From positions 2,235,924 through 2,299,923 of the forward strand of contig NZ_CP024081.1 in assembly GCF_003033885.1 (NCBI RefSeq): DNA of 64,000 nt, written 5' to 3'. The DNA comes from Pseudomonas rhizophila (GTDB taxonomy: Bacteria > Pseudomonadota > Gammaproteobacteria > Pseudomonadales > Pseudomonadaceae). This document shows positions 17,723 through 27,205 of the stretch, piece by piece. Within the stretch, counting starts at the first letter, position 1, and each line of letters starts with the position of its first letter. The notes under the pieces were generated by a model that saw nothing but the letters and a program-made list of their open reading frames with translations, ran no database searches and was not told the origin of the DNA. Made by a program: the position numbers and the translations under genes.

Positions 17723-18574
17723 TCAGGATGTTCTGGGTTTGCCGTCAATGGCCGGTTTTGCATCCTTTGTAACAGCCACGGCGCTGGGCAGATGGCGGGC
17801 AATCAACCCGCGATAGGCCGCAGCGCCCAGGCATGCACCCACGATCGGTGCAAAAATCGGAACCAGGAAGTACGGGATGTCGCGTCCACCCGTGAGGGAA
17901 ATTTCACCCCACCCGGTGAAGAAAGTCATCAGTTTAGGGCCGAAGTCTCGCGCCGGATTCATCGCGAAGCCCGTCAGCGGCCCCATCGAGCTGCCAATCA
18001 CCGCGATCAGCAGGCCGATCAGCAGTGGCGCCAGCGGGCCGCGGGGCAGGCCATTGTTGTCATCGGTCAGGGACATGATCACGCCCATCAGAATGGCGGT
18101 GATGATCACCTCCACCAGAAAGGCCTGGCCAGTGGACAGCGCCGGGTGTGGGTAAGTGGAAAACACCGAGGCCAGTTCAAGGCTGGCTTCTGAGCCACGA
18201 ATCATTTGCCGGGACTGTTCGAAATCGAAGAATAGATTGCTGTACAGCGTGTAGACCAGCAGCGCGCCACAAAAGGCGCCGGCCACCTGGCAAATAATAT
18301 AGAAGGGTAACTTACGCTTTTCAAAGTCGGTGAAAATACACAGCGCGATGCTGACGGCGGGGTTCAGGTGTGCGCCGGAAACGCCGGCGCTGAGGTAGAT
18401 CGCCATGCTGACACCGACACCCCAGATGATACTGATTTCCCACAGACCGAAACTCGCACCCGCGACCTTGAGCGCTGCAACGCAGCCAGTGCCGAAGAAA
18501 ATCAGCAGGGCAGTCCCCAGGAATTCGGCCAGGCATTGGCTGGAAAGGGGTGGCTGTTGTAAAGCAATTGTCAT
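17723..18574 (-). CDS. glpF: Glycerol uptake facilitator (aquaglyceroporin)
   Basis: A 283-residue MIP-family channel with six membrane spans and two half-helices. The two NPA boxes are GAHLNPAVS (about residues 68-76) and GFAMNPARDFGPK (about 207-219). The Asp after the second NPAR is the glycerol-channel signature rather than that of a strict water channel. It is the first gene of glpFKR. The 320-base upstream gap to ybaK carries divergent promoters. It contains TTTCGAA-rich sequence near 18700 that could be a GlpR site but is not clear enough to call. Confidence 0.96.
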   Translation of the reverse strand: MTIALQQPPLSSQCLAEFLGTALLIFFGTGCVAALKVAGASFGLWEISIIWGVGVSMAIYLSAGVSGAHLNPAVSIALCIFTDFEKRKLPFYIICQVAGAFCGALLVYTLYSNLFFDFEQSRQMIRGSEASLELASVFSTYPHPALSTGQAFLVEVIITAILMGVIMSLTDDNNGLPRGPLAPLLIGLLIAVIGSSMGPLTGFAMNPARDFGPKLMTFFTGWGEISLTGGRDIPYFLVPIFAPIVGACLGAAAYRGLIARHLPSAVAVTKDAKPAIDGKPRTS

Positions 18575-18894
18575 TCAAACCTCGGTTTTTGTTGTTGTCT
18601 GGCGCGTCCGGTAAAGCCCGATCGCGCGTTCAGCGCCGAGGTAGGATCCTCATCCTGAACTCGGGGTGTTGGTTGAGACCAGCATTTCTGTTTTCAGTTT
18701 CGAAAAAATATAGACAAGAAACGCTGGTGTCAAAGGTCGAAAGTGAACCATTGGTCACATTTAAACTATTCGTGGTGTGAATGACTGTTTCGCTCACGCT
18801 AAGTCACTGGGGTTGGCAGCCCAGTTCCAGCGCCTTTTGGCCGACGATGACTTAGAATCCGGCCACGCTTATTCGAATTTTCTCAGGAGCGATC

Positions 18895-19365
18895 ATGACC
18901 CCGGCATTGGATCTGCTTAAAAAGGTGCGCGCCGAGCATCGCATTCACAGTTATGAACACGATCCCAAGGCAGCCTCCTATGGTCTGGAAGCGGCAGAAA
19001 AGCTTGGACTGGATCCGGCGCAGGTCTTCAAGACGTTGTTGGCGGCCAGCGAAAAAAACGAGTTGTTGGTGGCGGTGGTGCCCGTGGTCGGCAGCCTGGA
19101 TTTGAAAGCCCTGGCCCATGCCGCCGGCGTAAAGAAAGTCGAGATGGCCGACCCCGCGGCCGCCCAGCGTTCGACCGGTTATCTGCTCGGTGGTATCAGT
19201 CCATTGGGGCAGAAAAAACGTCTTCGCACTTTTATCGACAGTTCTGCCCAGCCGTTCGCCAGCATCTTTGTCAGTGCCGGAAGGCGCGGGCTGGAGGTAG
19301 AGCTGGCGCCTGCGGTACTGGCCGAGCATACCGGGGCGGCGTTTGCGGATATCGGGCGTGCTTGA
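18895..19365 (+). CDS. ybaK: Cys-tRNA(Pro)/Cys-tRNA(Cys) deacylase YbaK
   Basis: A 156-residue YbaK/EbsC-family editing protein that removes cysteine from mischarged tRNA(Pro). The family features are an N-terminal helix ([14 protein letters not shown]), the QVFKTLLAA segment with its conserved Lys at about position 46, and the [17 protein letters not shown] loop at about residues 100-116. The start is preceded by CAGGAGCGATC. It stands alone, divergent from glpF, and is followed by the PhzF gene 171 bases downstream. Confidence 0.93.
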   Translation: MTPALDLLKKVRAEHRIHSYEHDPKAASYGLEAAEKLGLDPAQVFKTLLAASEKNELLVAVVPVVGSLDLKALAHAAGVKKVEMADPAAAQRSTGYLLGGISPLGQKKRLRTFIDSSAQPFASIFVSAGRRGLEVELAPAVLAEHTGAAFADIGRA

Positions 19366-19536
19366 AACCGGCGCAGGGCGTGAGCAAGTACCGTTGTCAT
19401 AATGGTGTCGGGCTTAGGCTGGGTGGCTGCCGGGGGCCTTCGTCCTGGGCTGTAGGGTGAAAATTCGTCGGATCTGTCACTGGAAAAGCAGTAGCTGGGC
19501 ACTCATGCTCATGCATCAATAACAAGGAGAAGTGCC

Positions 19537-20346
19537 ATGCAGCTTGCGTTTCATCAAGTCGATGCGTTCAGTGATCGGCCGTTTGGCGGCAATCCGGCGA
19601 TGGTCTATCGGCTCGACGCCTGGCTGGCCGATGACTTGATGCAAAGGATCGCCGCCGAACATAACCTGGCTGAAACGGCCTTTCTGGTGCGTGAAGGCCA
19701 GCATTGGCATATCCGCTGGTTCACGCCCACCACTGAGGTACCGTTGTGCGGGCATGCCACCTTGGCCAGCGCCCATGTGCTGTTCGAGGTCTATCACGAA
19801 ACCGTCGAGCGACTGGACTTCATCTGTCGATCCGGGGCGTTGAGCGTCACTCGCGAAGGTGATCGGCTATGGCTGGATTTTCCAGCCATCGTCCCCAGCG
19901 AGTTGGGTGCATCCCTGGTGGTCCAGGCTGCCCTGGGCGTGGAAGCGGTGGACGTGTTGAGCTCCAACGAACTGTTCGTCGTGCTGGAGTCGGAGCAGGC
20001 GGTGCTCGATTGCAAGCCGGACATGGCGGCCCTGGCGAAGCTGCCGTGGCCGGGCGCAATCGTGACTGCGCCGGGAAGCCGGCATGATTTTGTCTCGCGC
20101 TATTTCGCCCCGGCGATTGGCATCAATGAAGATCCGGTCACGGGCTCGACCCATTGCAGCCTGATTCCCTACTGGTCCAGGCGCTTGGGCAAGCTGGGGC
20201 TGACGGCTTATCAGTGCTCGGCCAGGGGCGGCGAACTGTTCTGCCGACTTGAGGGAGAGCGGGTGAAGATTGGCGGGAATGCGACGTTGGTGGCCAGTGG
20301 GACGTTGATGTTGGGGGGAGCCGGTAACCTCATCTCAAATCTCTGA
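19537..20346 (+). CDS. PhzF family protein (isomerase/epimerase fold)
   Basis: A 269-residue PhzF-like protein with the diaminopimelate-epimerase fold in two halves. The N-terminal half has FGGNPAMV (about 16-23) and the catalytic Glu46 in NLAETAF. The C-terminal half has the NEDPVTGSTHCSL motif (about 196-208). True PhzF acts in phenazine synthesis, but most members stand alone and have unknown substrates. There are no phenazine genes here, so phenazine production should not be inferred. AAGGAG precedes the ATG. A REP doublet follows. Confidence 0.9.
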   Translation: MQLAFHQVDAFSDRPFGGNPAMVYRLDAWLADDLMQRIAAEHNLAETAFLVREGQHWHIRWFTPTTEVPLCGHATLASAHVLFEVYHETVERLDFICRSGALSVTREGDRLWLDFPAIVPSELGASLVVQAALGVEAVDVLSSNELFVVLESEQAVLDCKPDMAALAKLPWPGAIVTAPGSRHDFVSRYFAPAIGINEDPVTGSTHCSLIPYWSRRLGKLGLTAYQCSARGGELFCRLEGERVKIGGNATLVASGTLMLGGAGNLISNL

Positions 20347-20354
20347 GGTCAAAA

Positions 20355-20444
20355 TGTGGGAGCGAGCCTGCTCGCGATAGCGTTGGTTCAGCTTGCATCG
20401 ATGCTGAATATGCCTACGCCATCGCGAGCAGGCTCGCTCCCACA
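20355..20444. repeat. REP doublet (GTGGGAGCGAGC family)
   Basis: Arms TGTGGGAGCGAGCCTGCTCG and its complement lie between the convergent PhzF and ABC ATPase genes. Here the element may act as a bidirectional transcript end. Confidence 0.85.
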
Positions 20445-20451
20445 ATTGCTT

Positions 20452-21561
20452 CTAGCTGGCAGTACTGTAGCGCCGCACGCCGCTTTCCACGGGGGGTATA
20501 TGGGCCGCCGTGCTCCCTGACGCCTGGAACAGCACCAAGTGTTCAGCCGCTACGCGGATGCCGACGTTGTCCCCCACCAGATGGTCGGCATGGCTCGGGA
20601 AAATGGATTCCAGCTGCGCTCCGGTCGGCAATTGCAGGCGATACAGGGTTGAAGCCCCCAGGAACGTCTTGCCGACAATCCTGCCTGTGAGCGGACTGTC
20701 CGGTGCGTAGACGATATCGTCCGGGCGCAGCAGCACATCCACCGCACCACCGATGGGCCAGGTGTAGGCCCGATTGCCGCGCAGGATACCCAGCTCGGTC
20801 TGCACCGATTCCGGGCTGTCGAGCTGGCCGCGAATGAAGTAGCCCTGGCCAATGAAGCTGGCGACAAATGGCGTCAGCGGTTCATGGTACAGATTGTAGG
20901 GCGTATCCCACTGTTCCAGCCGACCCTCCTTGAATACCCCGACATGGTCGCTCACCGCGAAGGCTTCTTCCTGATCGTGGGTTACCAGAATCGCGCTGGT
21001 GCCGCGGACCTTGAGAATGTCCCGCACTTCATGGCTGAGCTTGCGTCTGAGCTCACCATCGAGATTGGAGAACGGTTCGTCGAGCAGCAGCAATTGCGGT
21101 TCCGGCGCCAGGGCGCGAGCCAGGGCCACACGTTGTTGCTGACCCCCGGACAGTTCATGGGGAAAGCGCTTGCCCAGGCTCTTCAGGTTGACCAGCTCCA
21201 GCAGTTCCTCGACCACGCGGTCCTTGTCCGGATGCTTGCGAATGCCAAACGCAATGTTCTCTGCCACGCTCAGGTGAGGGAACAGCGCATAGTCCTGAAA
21301 TACCATGCCGATGCGGCGTTTTTCCGGGGCGAGGGTGAAACCGGCGCGGGAGATGGTTTCCCCCGCCAGCTGGATCTCACCTTCCTGTACCGGTTCGAAA
21401 CCGGCGATGGCTCGCAGCGTCGTGGTCTTGCCACACCCGGACGAGCCGAGCAGGCAACCGATATCCCCGGCATTGAGGTGCAGGTTGAGGTTCTGGACGA
21501 CGCGCTGGTTTTGATAACCGCAAGTCAGGTTCTGCAGGTTCAGTAGCAGGGTATGGCTCAT
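20452..21561 (-). CDS. Orphan ABC transporter ATPase (FbpC/AfuC-like)
   Basis: A 369-residue ABC ATPase of the iron(III)/polyamine type. Walker A is GSSGCGKTT (about 36-44), the signature [14 protein letters not shown] is central, and Walker B runs into [14 protein letters not shown]-terminal TOBE-type domain (about 280-360) is present. The start at 21561 overlaps the argF stop codon (ATGA, 21558-21561), which supports translational coupling; the longer reading frame would start inside argF. No permease or binding-protein gene is near, so the transporter partners must lie elsewhere. The substrate is unknown. In P. aeruginosa an ABC ATPase also follows argF, so the pairing appears conserved. 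Confidence 0.85.
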   Translation of the reverse strand: MSHTLLLNLQNLTCGYQNQRVVQNLNLHLNAGDIGCLLGSSGCGKTTTLRAIAGFEPVQEGEIQLAGETISRAGFTLAPEKRRIGMVFQDYALFPHLSVAENIAFGIRKHPDKDRVVEELLELVNLKSLGKRFPHELSGGQQQRVALARALAPEPQLLLLDEPFSNLDGELRRKLSHEVRDILKVRGTSAILVTHDQEEAFAVSDHVGVFKEGRLEQWDTPYNLYHEPLTPFVASFIGQGYFIRGQLDSPESVQTELGILRGNRAYTWPIGGAVDVLLRPDDIVYAPDSPLTGRIVGKTFLGASTLYRLQLPTGAQLESIFPSHADHLVGDNVGIRVAAEHLVLFQASGSTAAHIPPVESGVRRYSTAS

Positions 21562-22478
21562 GCGTGGTGGTACGCCGGCTCGACCAGAAACTCGAGCAAG
21601 GCCTTTTGTGCGTGAAGGCGATTTTCTGCCTGATCCCATGCCACGGAGCGTGGATCGTCCAGCAGGTCGACGCTGATCTCCTCGCCGCGATGGGCCGGCA
21701 GGCAGTGCATGAACAGCACGTCAGCGTCCGCCAGGTCGAGCAGGGCGCGGTTGACCTGAAGTGGCGCGAACAGTTTCAGACGCTTGGCGGTTTCTTCTTC
21801 CTGGCCCATGGAGGTCCAGACATCAGTGCTCACCAGATGCGCGCCGGCCACGGCCTGTTTCGGATCACGGACGATGGTCACCCGGCTCCCGGCCTTGGCC
21901 ACCAGTTCGGCACTGGGGTCGTAGCCTTCCGGGCAGGCGATGCGCAGTTGGAAGTCGAACTGGATCGCGGCTTCTATATAGCTGTTGCACATGTTGTTGC
22001 CATCGCCGACCCAGGCCACGGTCTTGCCCTGGATCGAGCCGCGGTGTTCGAGGAACGTCTGCATGTCGGCCAGCAACTGGCAGGGGTGCAAGTCATCGGA
22101 CAGACCATTGATCACCGGTACGCGCGAGTGCGCCGCAAACTCAGTCAGCGTGCTGTGGGCGAAGGTACGGATCATCACCGCATCAAGCATGCTCGACATG
22201 ACGATGGCGCAGTCGCCGATCGGTTCGCCACGGCCCAGCTGGGTGTCGCGGGGCGACAGGAAGATTGCCTGGCCGCCGAGCTGGATCATGCCGGCTTCGA
22301 AAGAAATACGGGTGCGGGTCGATGACTTCTCGAAGATCATCCCCAGCACACGGTTTTTCAGGGGCTCGAACAGTACGCCGCGATTACGCAGGTCCTTGAG
22401 CTCCACGCCTCGACGGATCACGCCGAGCAACTCGTCGGGCGTGAAATCCATCAGGGAGAGAAAGTGCCTTGCGCTCAT
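21558..22478 (-). CDS. argF: Ornithine carbamoyltransferase (anabolic)
   Basis: ArgF condenses ornithine and carbamoyl phosphate to citrulline in arginine synthesis. The 306-residue protein shows the carbamoyl-phosphate motif SSTRTRIS (about residues 52-59), [11 protein letters not shown] (about 131-141) and the [12 protein letters not shown] active-site loop (about 258-269). Length matches the anabolic enzyme rather than the longer catabolic ArcB. argG, the next step of the pathway, is in the same window at 31013. An ArgR-type half-site lies upstream at 22604-22619. Confidence 0.96.
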   Translation of the reverse strand: MSARHFLSLMDFTPDELLGVIRRGVELKDLRNRGVLFEPLKNRVLGMIFEKSSTRTRISFEAGMIQLGGQAIFLSPRDTQLGRGEPIGDCAIVMSSMLDAVMIRTFAHSTLTEFAAHSRVPVINGLSDDLHPCQLLADMQTFLEHRGSIQGKTVAWVGDGNNMCNSYIEAAIQFDFQLRIACPEGYDPSAELVAKAGSRVTIVRDPKQAVAGAHLVSTDVWTSMGQEEETAKRLKLFAPLQVNRALLDLADADVLFMHCLPAHRGEEISVDLLDDPRSVAWDQAENRLHAQKALLEFLVEPAYHHA

Positions 22479-22603
22479 GATTGACTACCTTTTGTCACTG
22501 ATCGCAGATGCTCAAAGCCTTGTTTCATGAAAAAACGGGCGAGACCTGCGGCAAAAGCCGCACGGGGCGACGAAATAGGGGAAGGCGCGATCTTATAAGG
22601 AAA

Positions 22604-22619
22604 TGTCGCGTCTTACCAA
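22604..22619 (+). promoter_or_regulatory. Candidate ArgR site upstream of argF
   Basis: TGTCGC, eight bases, then AA fits the TGTCGC-N8-AA half-site known for P. aeruginosa ArgR. It lies 126 bases upstream of the argF start in a 367-base intergenic gap. I see nothing else of note in that gap. Known ArgR operators often have two half-sites, and a second is not evident. Confidence 0.4.
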
Positions 22620-22845
22620 TAGGGCTACAGTTTTAGGGGATTTCAGCGAGGTCATAGCAGGTTGGCGAAGACATGTATGAAGCCGGTTTCCTGACAGCAG
22701 CCACCCATTTGTACACCGGCCTTGCGCAGCTTGGCAATCAAACCGGGGCGTTATTGAATGATTTGGCCGGCCTGTTCCTGGGCGTGAATATTTCCTAATG
22801 CCAGGGCCTGGGTTATAAATGAACCTCAGACGCAGGAGCCCCGAA

Positions 22846-23133
22846 ATGGATTCGAAAGAGCAACAACTGATGGAACTACTGGGGCTGACAGCGCGCTCCC
22901 TGACTCACCTGACCGCCTCGGTGACGTCCATGTCATTCGAGTTGCTGCGCAGCGATGACGAGGTGACCAAGGCTGCAGGTCGACGCATGATCGATCGCAT
23001 GGCCACCATCAGCAGCGGGCTCGACGAGCATTGGCGATTGATCGGAGAGTTGACGGGCGTGCCCATTGCTCACGAGCAAGTGGAAACCATCGAGGAAATC
23101 CAGTTGCTGGCGCCGCCTTCCGAGCAGCCTTGA
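22846..23133 (+). CDS. Small helical protein of unknown function
   Basis: A 95-residue protein starting at 22846, where CAGGAGC lies eight bases before the ATG. It opens MDSKEQQLMELLGLTARSLT and appears all-helical and soluble, with no Cys, no signal peptide and an acidic tail (EEIQLLAPPSEQP). I do not recognise a domain. It sits 131 bases upstream of the molybdopterin oxidoreductase gene on the same strand and could share its transcript. It may be a Pseudomonas-specific conserved hypothetical. Confidence 0.7.
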   Translation: MDSKEQQLMELLGLTARSLTHLTASVTSMSFELLRSDDEVTKAAGRRMIDRMATISSGLDEHWRLIGELTGVPIAHEQVETIEEIQLLAPPSEQP

Positions 23134-23264
23134 GCTCACTGCATCGGCGGGCCTGATGCACGGCAATTCACAGGACGAACGTCGCTGGCGCAGGGGGGGA
23201 TCACGCGCCATAGTTTTGTTCCCGCGGCCGAAAACGCCCGTTACGAATAAAATAGAGGCTGGCC

Positions 23265-25373
23265 ATGACCAAGACTCTCCACCACCGTGCGTGCCATCTG
23301 TGCGAAGCCATCTGTGGCTTGACCCTTGAAACCACCGAGACCGAAGGCCAGGGCCTGGCGATCACCTCGATCAAGGGCGATCCACTGGACAGCTTCAGTC
23401 GCGGCCACATCTGCCCCAAGGCGGTAGCGCTGCAGGATATTCAGAACGATCCGGATCGCCTGCGCCAGCCCATGCGGCGGGTCGGTAGCGAGTGGCAGCC
23501 TATTGCCTGGGACGATGCCTTCGCGCTGGTGGCCGAACGTCTGGCGGGCATCCAGGAACGCCACGGTCAGAACGCGGTAGCGGTCTACCAGGGCAATCCC
23601 AGCGTGCATAACTATGGGCTGATGACCCACAGCAACTATTTTTTGGGCCTGCTGAAGACGCGCAGCCGGTTTTCGGCGACTTCGGTGGACCAACTGCCTC
23701 ACCACCTGACCAGCCACCTGATGTACGGTCACGGTCTGTTGTTGCCAATACCGGACATCGATCACACCGACTTCATGTTGATCCTGGGCGGCAACCCGCT
23801 GGCCTCCAATGGCAGCATCATGACCGTGCCGGACGTGGAAAAACGCCTCAAGGCGATCCAGGCCCGTGGCGGTAAAGTGGTGGTGGTCGATCCGCGTCGC
23901 AGCGAAACGGCGGCTATTGCCGACCAGCATGTGTTCGTGCGCCCGGGTGGCGATGCCGCTTTGCTGTCTGGTGTGCTCAATACCCTGTTCAGCGAGGGCT
24001 TGACCCGTGACAGTCACCTGCCGGTGGATGGCCTGGAAGACGTGCGCCAGGCCGTCGCGACCTTCACGGCTGAAGCGATGAGCCCGCTCTGTGCTGTGCC
24101 AGCTACGCAGATTCGGCAGTTGGCCCGGGACTTCGCTGCCGCGCCTTCAGCGGTCTGTTATGGGCGGATGGGCGTCTCGACCCAGGCGTTCGGCACGCTG
24201 TGCCACTGGCTGATTCAGCTGATCAACCTGGTGACCGGCAATCTTGACCGGGTCGGTGGGGCCCTGTGTACCGAGCCTGCGGTGGACCTGGTTGCGACCA
24301 CCTCGGGAGGGCATTTCAATCGCTGGCAAAGCCGGGTGTCCGGGCGTCCCGAGTACGCGGGCGAGTTGCCGGTTTCGGCTCTGGCCGAGGAAATGCTCAC
24401 CGAGGGCGAAGGCCAGATTCGTGCGCTGGTCACCGTGGCGGGCAACCCGGTGCTGTCCACTCCCAACGGACGGCAACTGGAGCAGGCGCTGGACGGGTTG
24501 GAGTTCATGGTCAGCGTCGATCTGTACATCAACGAAACCACGCGCTACGCCGACCTGATCCTGCCATCCACCTCGGCCCTGGAAAACGACCATTACGACA
24601 CCACGTTCAACCTGTTCGCGGTGCGCAACGTGACCCGTTTCAACCGAGCGATCCTGCCCAAGCCCGAAGGGGCGCTGCACGACTGGGAAATTTTCGTCGG
24701 TCTGGCCAAGGCTTTCGCTGCCAGAACCGGCAAGGAACTCAAACCGACCATGCCGCCGGCGCAAATGATCGATTTCGGCCTTCGTGCCGGCGCCTATGGC
24801 GACGCCTCGCCGCATAAGCTGTCCCTGGCGACCTTGTTCGACCATCCCCATGGCATCGACCTGGGCGCCCTCAAGCCCAACCTGGCGCCACGCTTGAAAA
24901 CCGAAAACCAGCGAGTGCAGGCTGCACCGGCGGTCATTCTTGCCGACCTCACGCGCTTTGCCGGGTTGCAGGCACCACAGGCGGATGAGTTGCTGATGAT
25001 TGGCCGACGTCATGTGCGCAGCAATAACTCCTGGATGCACAATTTCCACCGCCTGGTGAAGGGCAAGCCGCGTCATCAATTGCTGATGCACCCGGAGGAT
25101 CTGAGCAGTCGCGGGTTGAGCGACGGGCAGCGGGTGAAAGTCAGTTCGCGGGTGGGTATGCTTGAAGTCGAGGTGCAGGGTAGCCTGGACATGATGAAAG
25201 GCGTGGTCAGCCTGCCCCACGGTTGGGGCCATGCCCGGCCGGGCGTGCAGATGACCATTGCCAGCGCCCAGCCCGGTTCGAGCGCCAATGACCTGACCGA
25301 TGACTGTCAGCTGGATGAGTTGTCTGGCAATGCAGCGCTCAATGGGGTTCCGGTGAAGGTGGTGGCTGCGTGA
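23265..25373 (+). CDS. Molybdopterin oxidoreductase (formate dehydrogenase-like)
   Basis: A 702-residue member of the DMSO reductase superfamily. An N-terminal [4Fe-4S] site is formed by Cys10, Cys13, Cys17 and Cys50 (HRACHLCEAICGL...GHICPK). The molybdopterin-binding domain follows (about 55-560, with the LGGNPLAS and YADLILPSTSALEND motifs), then a C-terminal dinucleotide-binding domain (about 590-700). There is no Tat signal, so it is cytoplasmic. Formate dehydrogenases have Cys or selenocysteine as the metal ligand; the corresponding region here (about 138-160, SATSVDQLPHHL) has no Cys. Its substrate is therefore uncertain. No partner subunit or cofactor gene is adjacent. Confidence 0.88.
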   Translation: MTKTLHHRACHLCEAICGLTLETTETEGQGLAITSIKGDPLDSFSRGHICPKAVALQDIQNDPDRLRQPMRRVGSEWQPIAWDDAFALVAERLAGIQERHGQNAVAVYQGNPSVHNYGLMTHSNYFLGLLKTRSRFSATSVDQLPHHLTSHLMYGHGLLLPIPDIDHTDFMLILGGNPLASNGSIMTVPDVEKRLKAIQARGGKVVVVDPRRSETAAIADQHVFVRPGGDAALLSGVLNTLFSEGLTRDSHLPVDGLEDVRQAVATFTAEAMSPLCAVPATQIRQLARDFAAAPSAVCYGRMGVSTQAFGTLCHWLIQLINLVTGNLDRVGGALCTEPAVDLVATTSGGHFNRWQSRVSGRPEYAGELPVSALAEEMLTEGEGQIRALVTVAGNPVLSTPNGRQLEQALDGLEFMVSVDLYINETTRYADLILPSTSALENDHYDTTFNLFAVRNVTRFNRAILPKPEGALHDWEIFVGLAKAFAARTGKELKPTMPPAQMIDFGLRAGAYGDASPHKLSLATLFDHPHGIDLGALKPNLAPRLKTENQRVQAAPAVILADLTRFAGLQAPQADELLMIGRRHVRSNNSWMHNFHRLVKGKPRHQLLMHPEDLSSRGLSDGQRVKVSSRVGMLEVEVQGSLDMMKGVVSLPHGWGHARPGVQMTIASAQPGSSANDLTDDCQLDELSGNAALNGVPVKVVAA

Positions 25374-25472
25374 ATTTGTCTCTCGGGGAGACCGAGCAGC
25401 GTGCTCGGCTTTCCGTTACAATGCGCCACCGTGTCGACAACTGAAGTCGCAAAGTTTAAGCCGAGGTGCTCC

Positions 25473-25814
25473 GTGGATATCATCGAAACGATTAAAGACC
25501 AGATTGCCAACAACACCATCCTGCTTTACATGAAAGGCTCGCCGAATGCGCCACAGTGCGGCTTCTCGGCCAAGGCTGCTCAGGCTGTGATGGCGTGTGG
25601 CGAGAAGTTTGCCTACGTGGACATCCTGCAGAACCCGGAAATCCGCGCCAACCTGCCCAAGTACGCCAACTGGCCAACTTTCCCGCAACTGTGGGTGGCC
25701 GGTGAGCTGATCGGCGGTAGCGATATCATGACCGAGATGGCGGCCGACGGCTCTTTGCAGGCCACGATCAAGGCTGCTGCCGAAAAAGCGGCTGCGAACA
25801 AGACAGAAGCCTGA
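25473..25814 (+). CDS. grxD: Monothiol glutaredoxin Grx4
   Basis: A 113-residue monothiol glutaredoxin with the CGFS active site at Cys29. The GSPNAPQCGF stretch and the WPTFPQLWV segment are typical. Such proteins bind and hand over [2Fe-2S] clusters with glutathione. The start is the GTG at 25473 (VDIIETIKDQ), where GAGG lies six bases upstream; the longer frame begins at 25401 and lacks support. It neighbours bacterioferritin and bfd, which fits a role in iron handling. The stop is followed by a REP doublet and a terminator shared with bfr. Confidence 0.95.
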   Translation: MDIIETIKDQIANNTILLYMKGSPNAPQCGFSAKAAQAVMACGEKFAYVDILQNPEIRANLPKYANWPTFPQLWVAGELIGGSDIMTEMAADGSLQATIKAAAEKAAANKTEA

Positions 25815-25829
25815 TTCACGGACAAACAA

Positions 25830-25917
25830 TGTGGGAGCGAGCCTGCTCGCGATGAGGGCGTGTCAGTCAACGTGTTGTGACTGATAGACCGCTATCGCGA
25901 GCAGGCTCGCTCCCACA
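25830..25917. repeat. REP doublet (GTGGGAGCGAGC family)
   Basis: Arms TGTGGGAGCGAGCCTGCTCG and its complement lie between the convergent grxD and bfr genes, followed by a separate hairpin terminator. Confidence 0.85.
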
Positions 25918-25952
25918 AAGGTTTTGCGCTGTGGCCTGGAAATCCAGGCAAT

Positions 25953-25989
25953 AAAAAGCCCCGCCTCTGGAAAGAGGGCGGGGCTTTTT
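25953..25989. terminator. Bidirectional terminator between grxD and bfr
   Basis: AAAAAGCCCCGCCTC pairs with GAGGGCGGGGCTTTTT. T-runs occur on both strands, so it can end both convergent transcripts. Confidence 0.9.
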
Positions 25990-26010
25990 ATTGGCTTGCT
26001 TTTGGGGAAG

Positions 26011-26484
26011 TTACTCTTCGCCCATCTGCGATTGCAGGTAGTTCTCAAGACCCACTTTGTCGATCAGGCCCAGTTGGGTTTCCAGCCAGTCGATGTGTTC
26101 TTCCTCGGACTCGAGGATGTCTTCAAGCAGTTCGCGGCTGCCGAAGTCGCCAACGCTCTCGCAATGGGCGATGGCGACTTTCAGGTCGGCGTGGCCGGCA
26201 CGCTCGATCGTCAGATCGCACTTGAGCATTTCCTGAGTGTGTTCGCCGATGTGCAGCTTGCCCAGGTCCTGGACGTTCGGTAGACCTTCGAGGAACAGGA
26301 TGCGCTTGATCAGCTTGTCCGCGTGTTTCATCTCGTCGATGGACTCGTGGTACTCGTGCTTGCCCAGCTTGTTCAGGCCCCAATCCTCATACATGCGCGC
26401 ATGCAGGAAGTATTGGTTGATCGCGACCAGCTCATTGGCGAGGATCTTGTTGAGATGCTGGATGACTGTAACGTCGCCTTTCAT
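26011..26484 (-). CDS. bfr: Bacterioferritin
   Basis: A 157-residue heme-containing ferritin of the BfrB type that oxidises and stores iron in a 24-subunit shell. The full ferroxidase set is visible: Glu18, Glu51, His54, Glu94, Glu127 and His130. Heme ligand Met52 is also present. The start at 26484 ([15 protein letters not shown]) is the standard one; the longer frame adds 18 residues with no family match. The bfd gene encoding its ferredoxin partner lies 199 bases upstream on the same strand. Confidence 0.96.
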   Translation of the reverse strand: MKGDVTVIQHLNKILANELVAINQYFLHARMYEDWGLNKLGKHEYHESIDEMKHADKLIKRILFLEGLPNVQDLGKLHIGEHTQEMLKCDLTIERAGHADLKVAIAHCESVGDFGSRELLEDILESEEEHIDWLETQLGLIDKVGLENYLQSQMGEE

Positions 26485-26641
26485 GGTGAGGGCCTGCCCT
26501 GTAATAGCTGTGTATAGGGCTGAGTTTGAGCCGCACACTGACGAGTGTCAAACCTAAGTTATTGAATAATAAATGAAAATTAATCGGAATAAGAATGTTT
26601 GTGTTCCGCGTCTAGAGGCTAAGCGCTTGATTTAAAGGCAT

Positions 26642-26670
26642 AAAAAAACCGGACATTGAGCCCGGTTCTT
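26642..26670 (-). terminator. Terminator of bfd
   Basis: Minus-strand AACCGGGCTC...GTCCGGTT hairpin followed by TTTTTTT, just after the bfd stop codon. It would limit read-through into bfr, so the two iron genes can be regulated apart. Confidence 0.8.
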
Positions 26671-26683
26671 CAAGAAGCTGGAT

Positions 26684-26902
26684 TTAAGCGGCAGTAAATT
26701 CTACCGGATAGGGAATCGAGGCCTGGGCCGTTTGCATTTTGGCAAGGGTTTCGCGAACCACTTCCTTGGCCAGGCACGCACATTTGCCGCATTGGCTGGC
26801 TACGCCGGTGGCCTGGCGGACTTCGCGGTAGCTGCAGCAGCCTTCATAGATCGCTTCGCGGATTTGTCCGTCGGTGACGCCAGTGCAGAGGCAAACATAC
26901 AT
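26684..26902 (-). CDS. bfd: Bacterioferritin-associated ferredoxin
   Basis: A 72-residue [2Fe-2S] protein that reduces the bacterioferritin core and releases iron. Cluster ligands are Cys4, Cys6, Cys38 and Cys41 in YVCLCTGVT and SQCGKCA. The start at 26902 gives the standard MYVCLCTG beginning; the upstream in-frame codons are rejected. A Fur-like box lies 48 bases upstream, which matches its expected induction under iron starvation, while bfr behind the terminator would be expressed independently. Confidence 0.95.
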   Translation of the reverse strand: MYVCLCTGVTDGQIREAIYEGCCSYREVRQATGVASQCGKCACLAKEVVRETLAKMQTAQASIPYPVEFTAA

Positions 26903-26949
26903 AAGTAAGAACCGTCGCTGGTTGTGACTCAATTGAGACGGATCTTAAT

Positions 26950-26968
26950 GTTAACGAGAATGATTGTC
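26950..26968. promoter_or_regulatory. Fur box upstream of bfd
   Basis: GTTAACGAGAATGATTGTC matches the 19-base Fur consensus GATAATGATAATCATTATC at 14 positions. It sits about 48-66 bases upstream of the bfd start. The rest of the 303-base gap to the peroxiredoxin gene shows no gene. Confidence 0.7.
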
Positions 26969-27205
26969 AAAGTGGTTTCTGAAACCCTTGGGCCAGAGCT
27001 GACGAACGGTTTTTTATCCAGGGCCAATGAGGGGGCATGCCAAGGGAAAGGATTTTTGGACTCGCCGAAAAACCGTTGAAGACAGTCCAAATTCGCGGTG
27101 TATGATGATCGGCCCTTGCAAGCGGGTTCGTGTCACAGGGCTGTCGCCTGAGGGTGGCAGGCTGGCCCGGACCTTGTTTTCACGTTATTCACCAGGAGAT
27201 ATCCA

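Noticed and set aside
19537..20346. PhzF-like gene as sign of phenazine synthesis
   Set aside because: No other phz gene is present; most PhzF-family proteins are unrelated to phenazines.
23265..25373. Formate dehydrogenase operon
   Set aside because: No beta or gamma subunit or fdhE-type gene is adjacent, and the Cys/Sec ligand is not evident.
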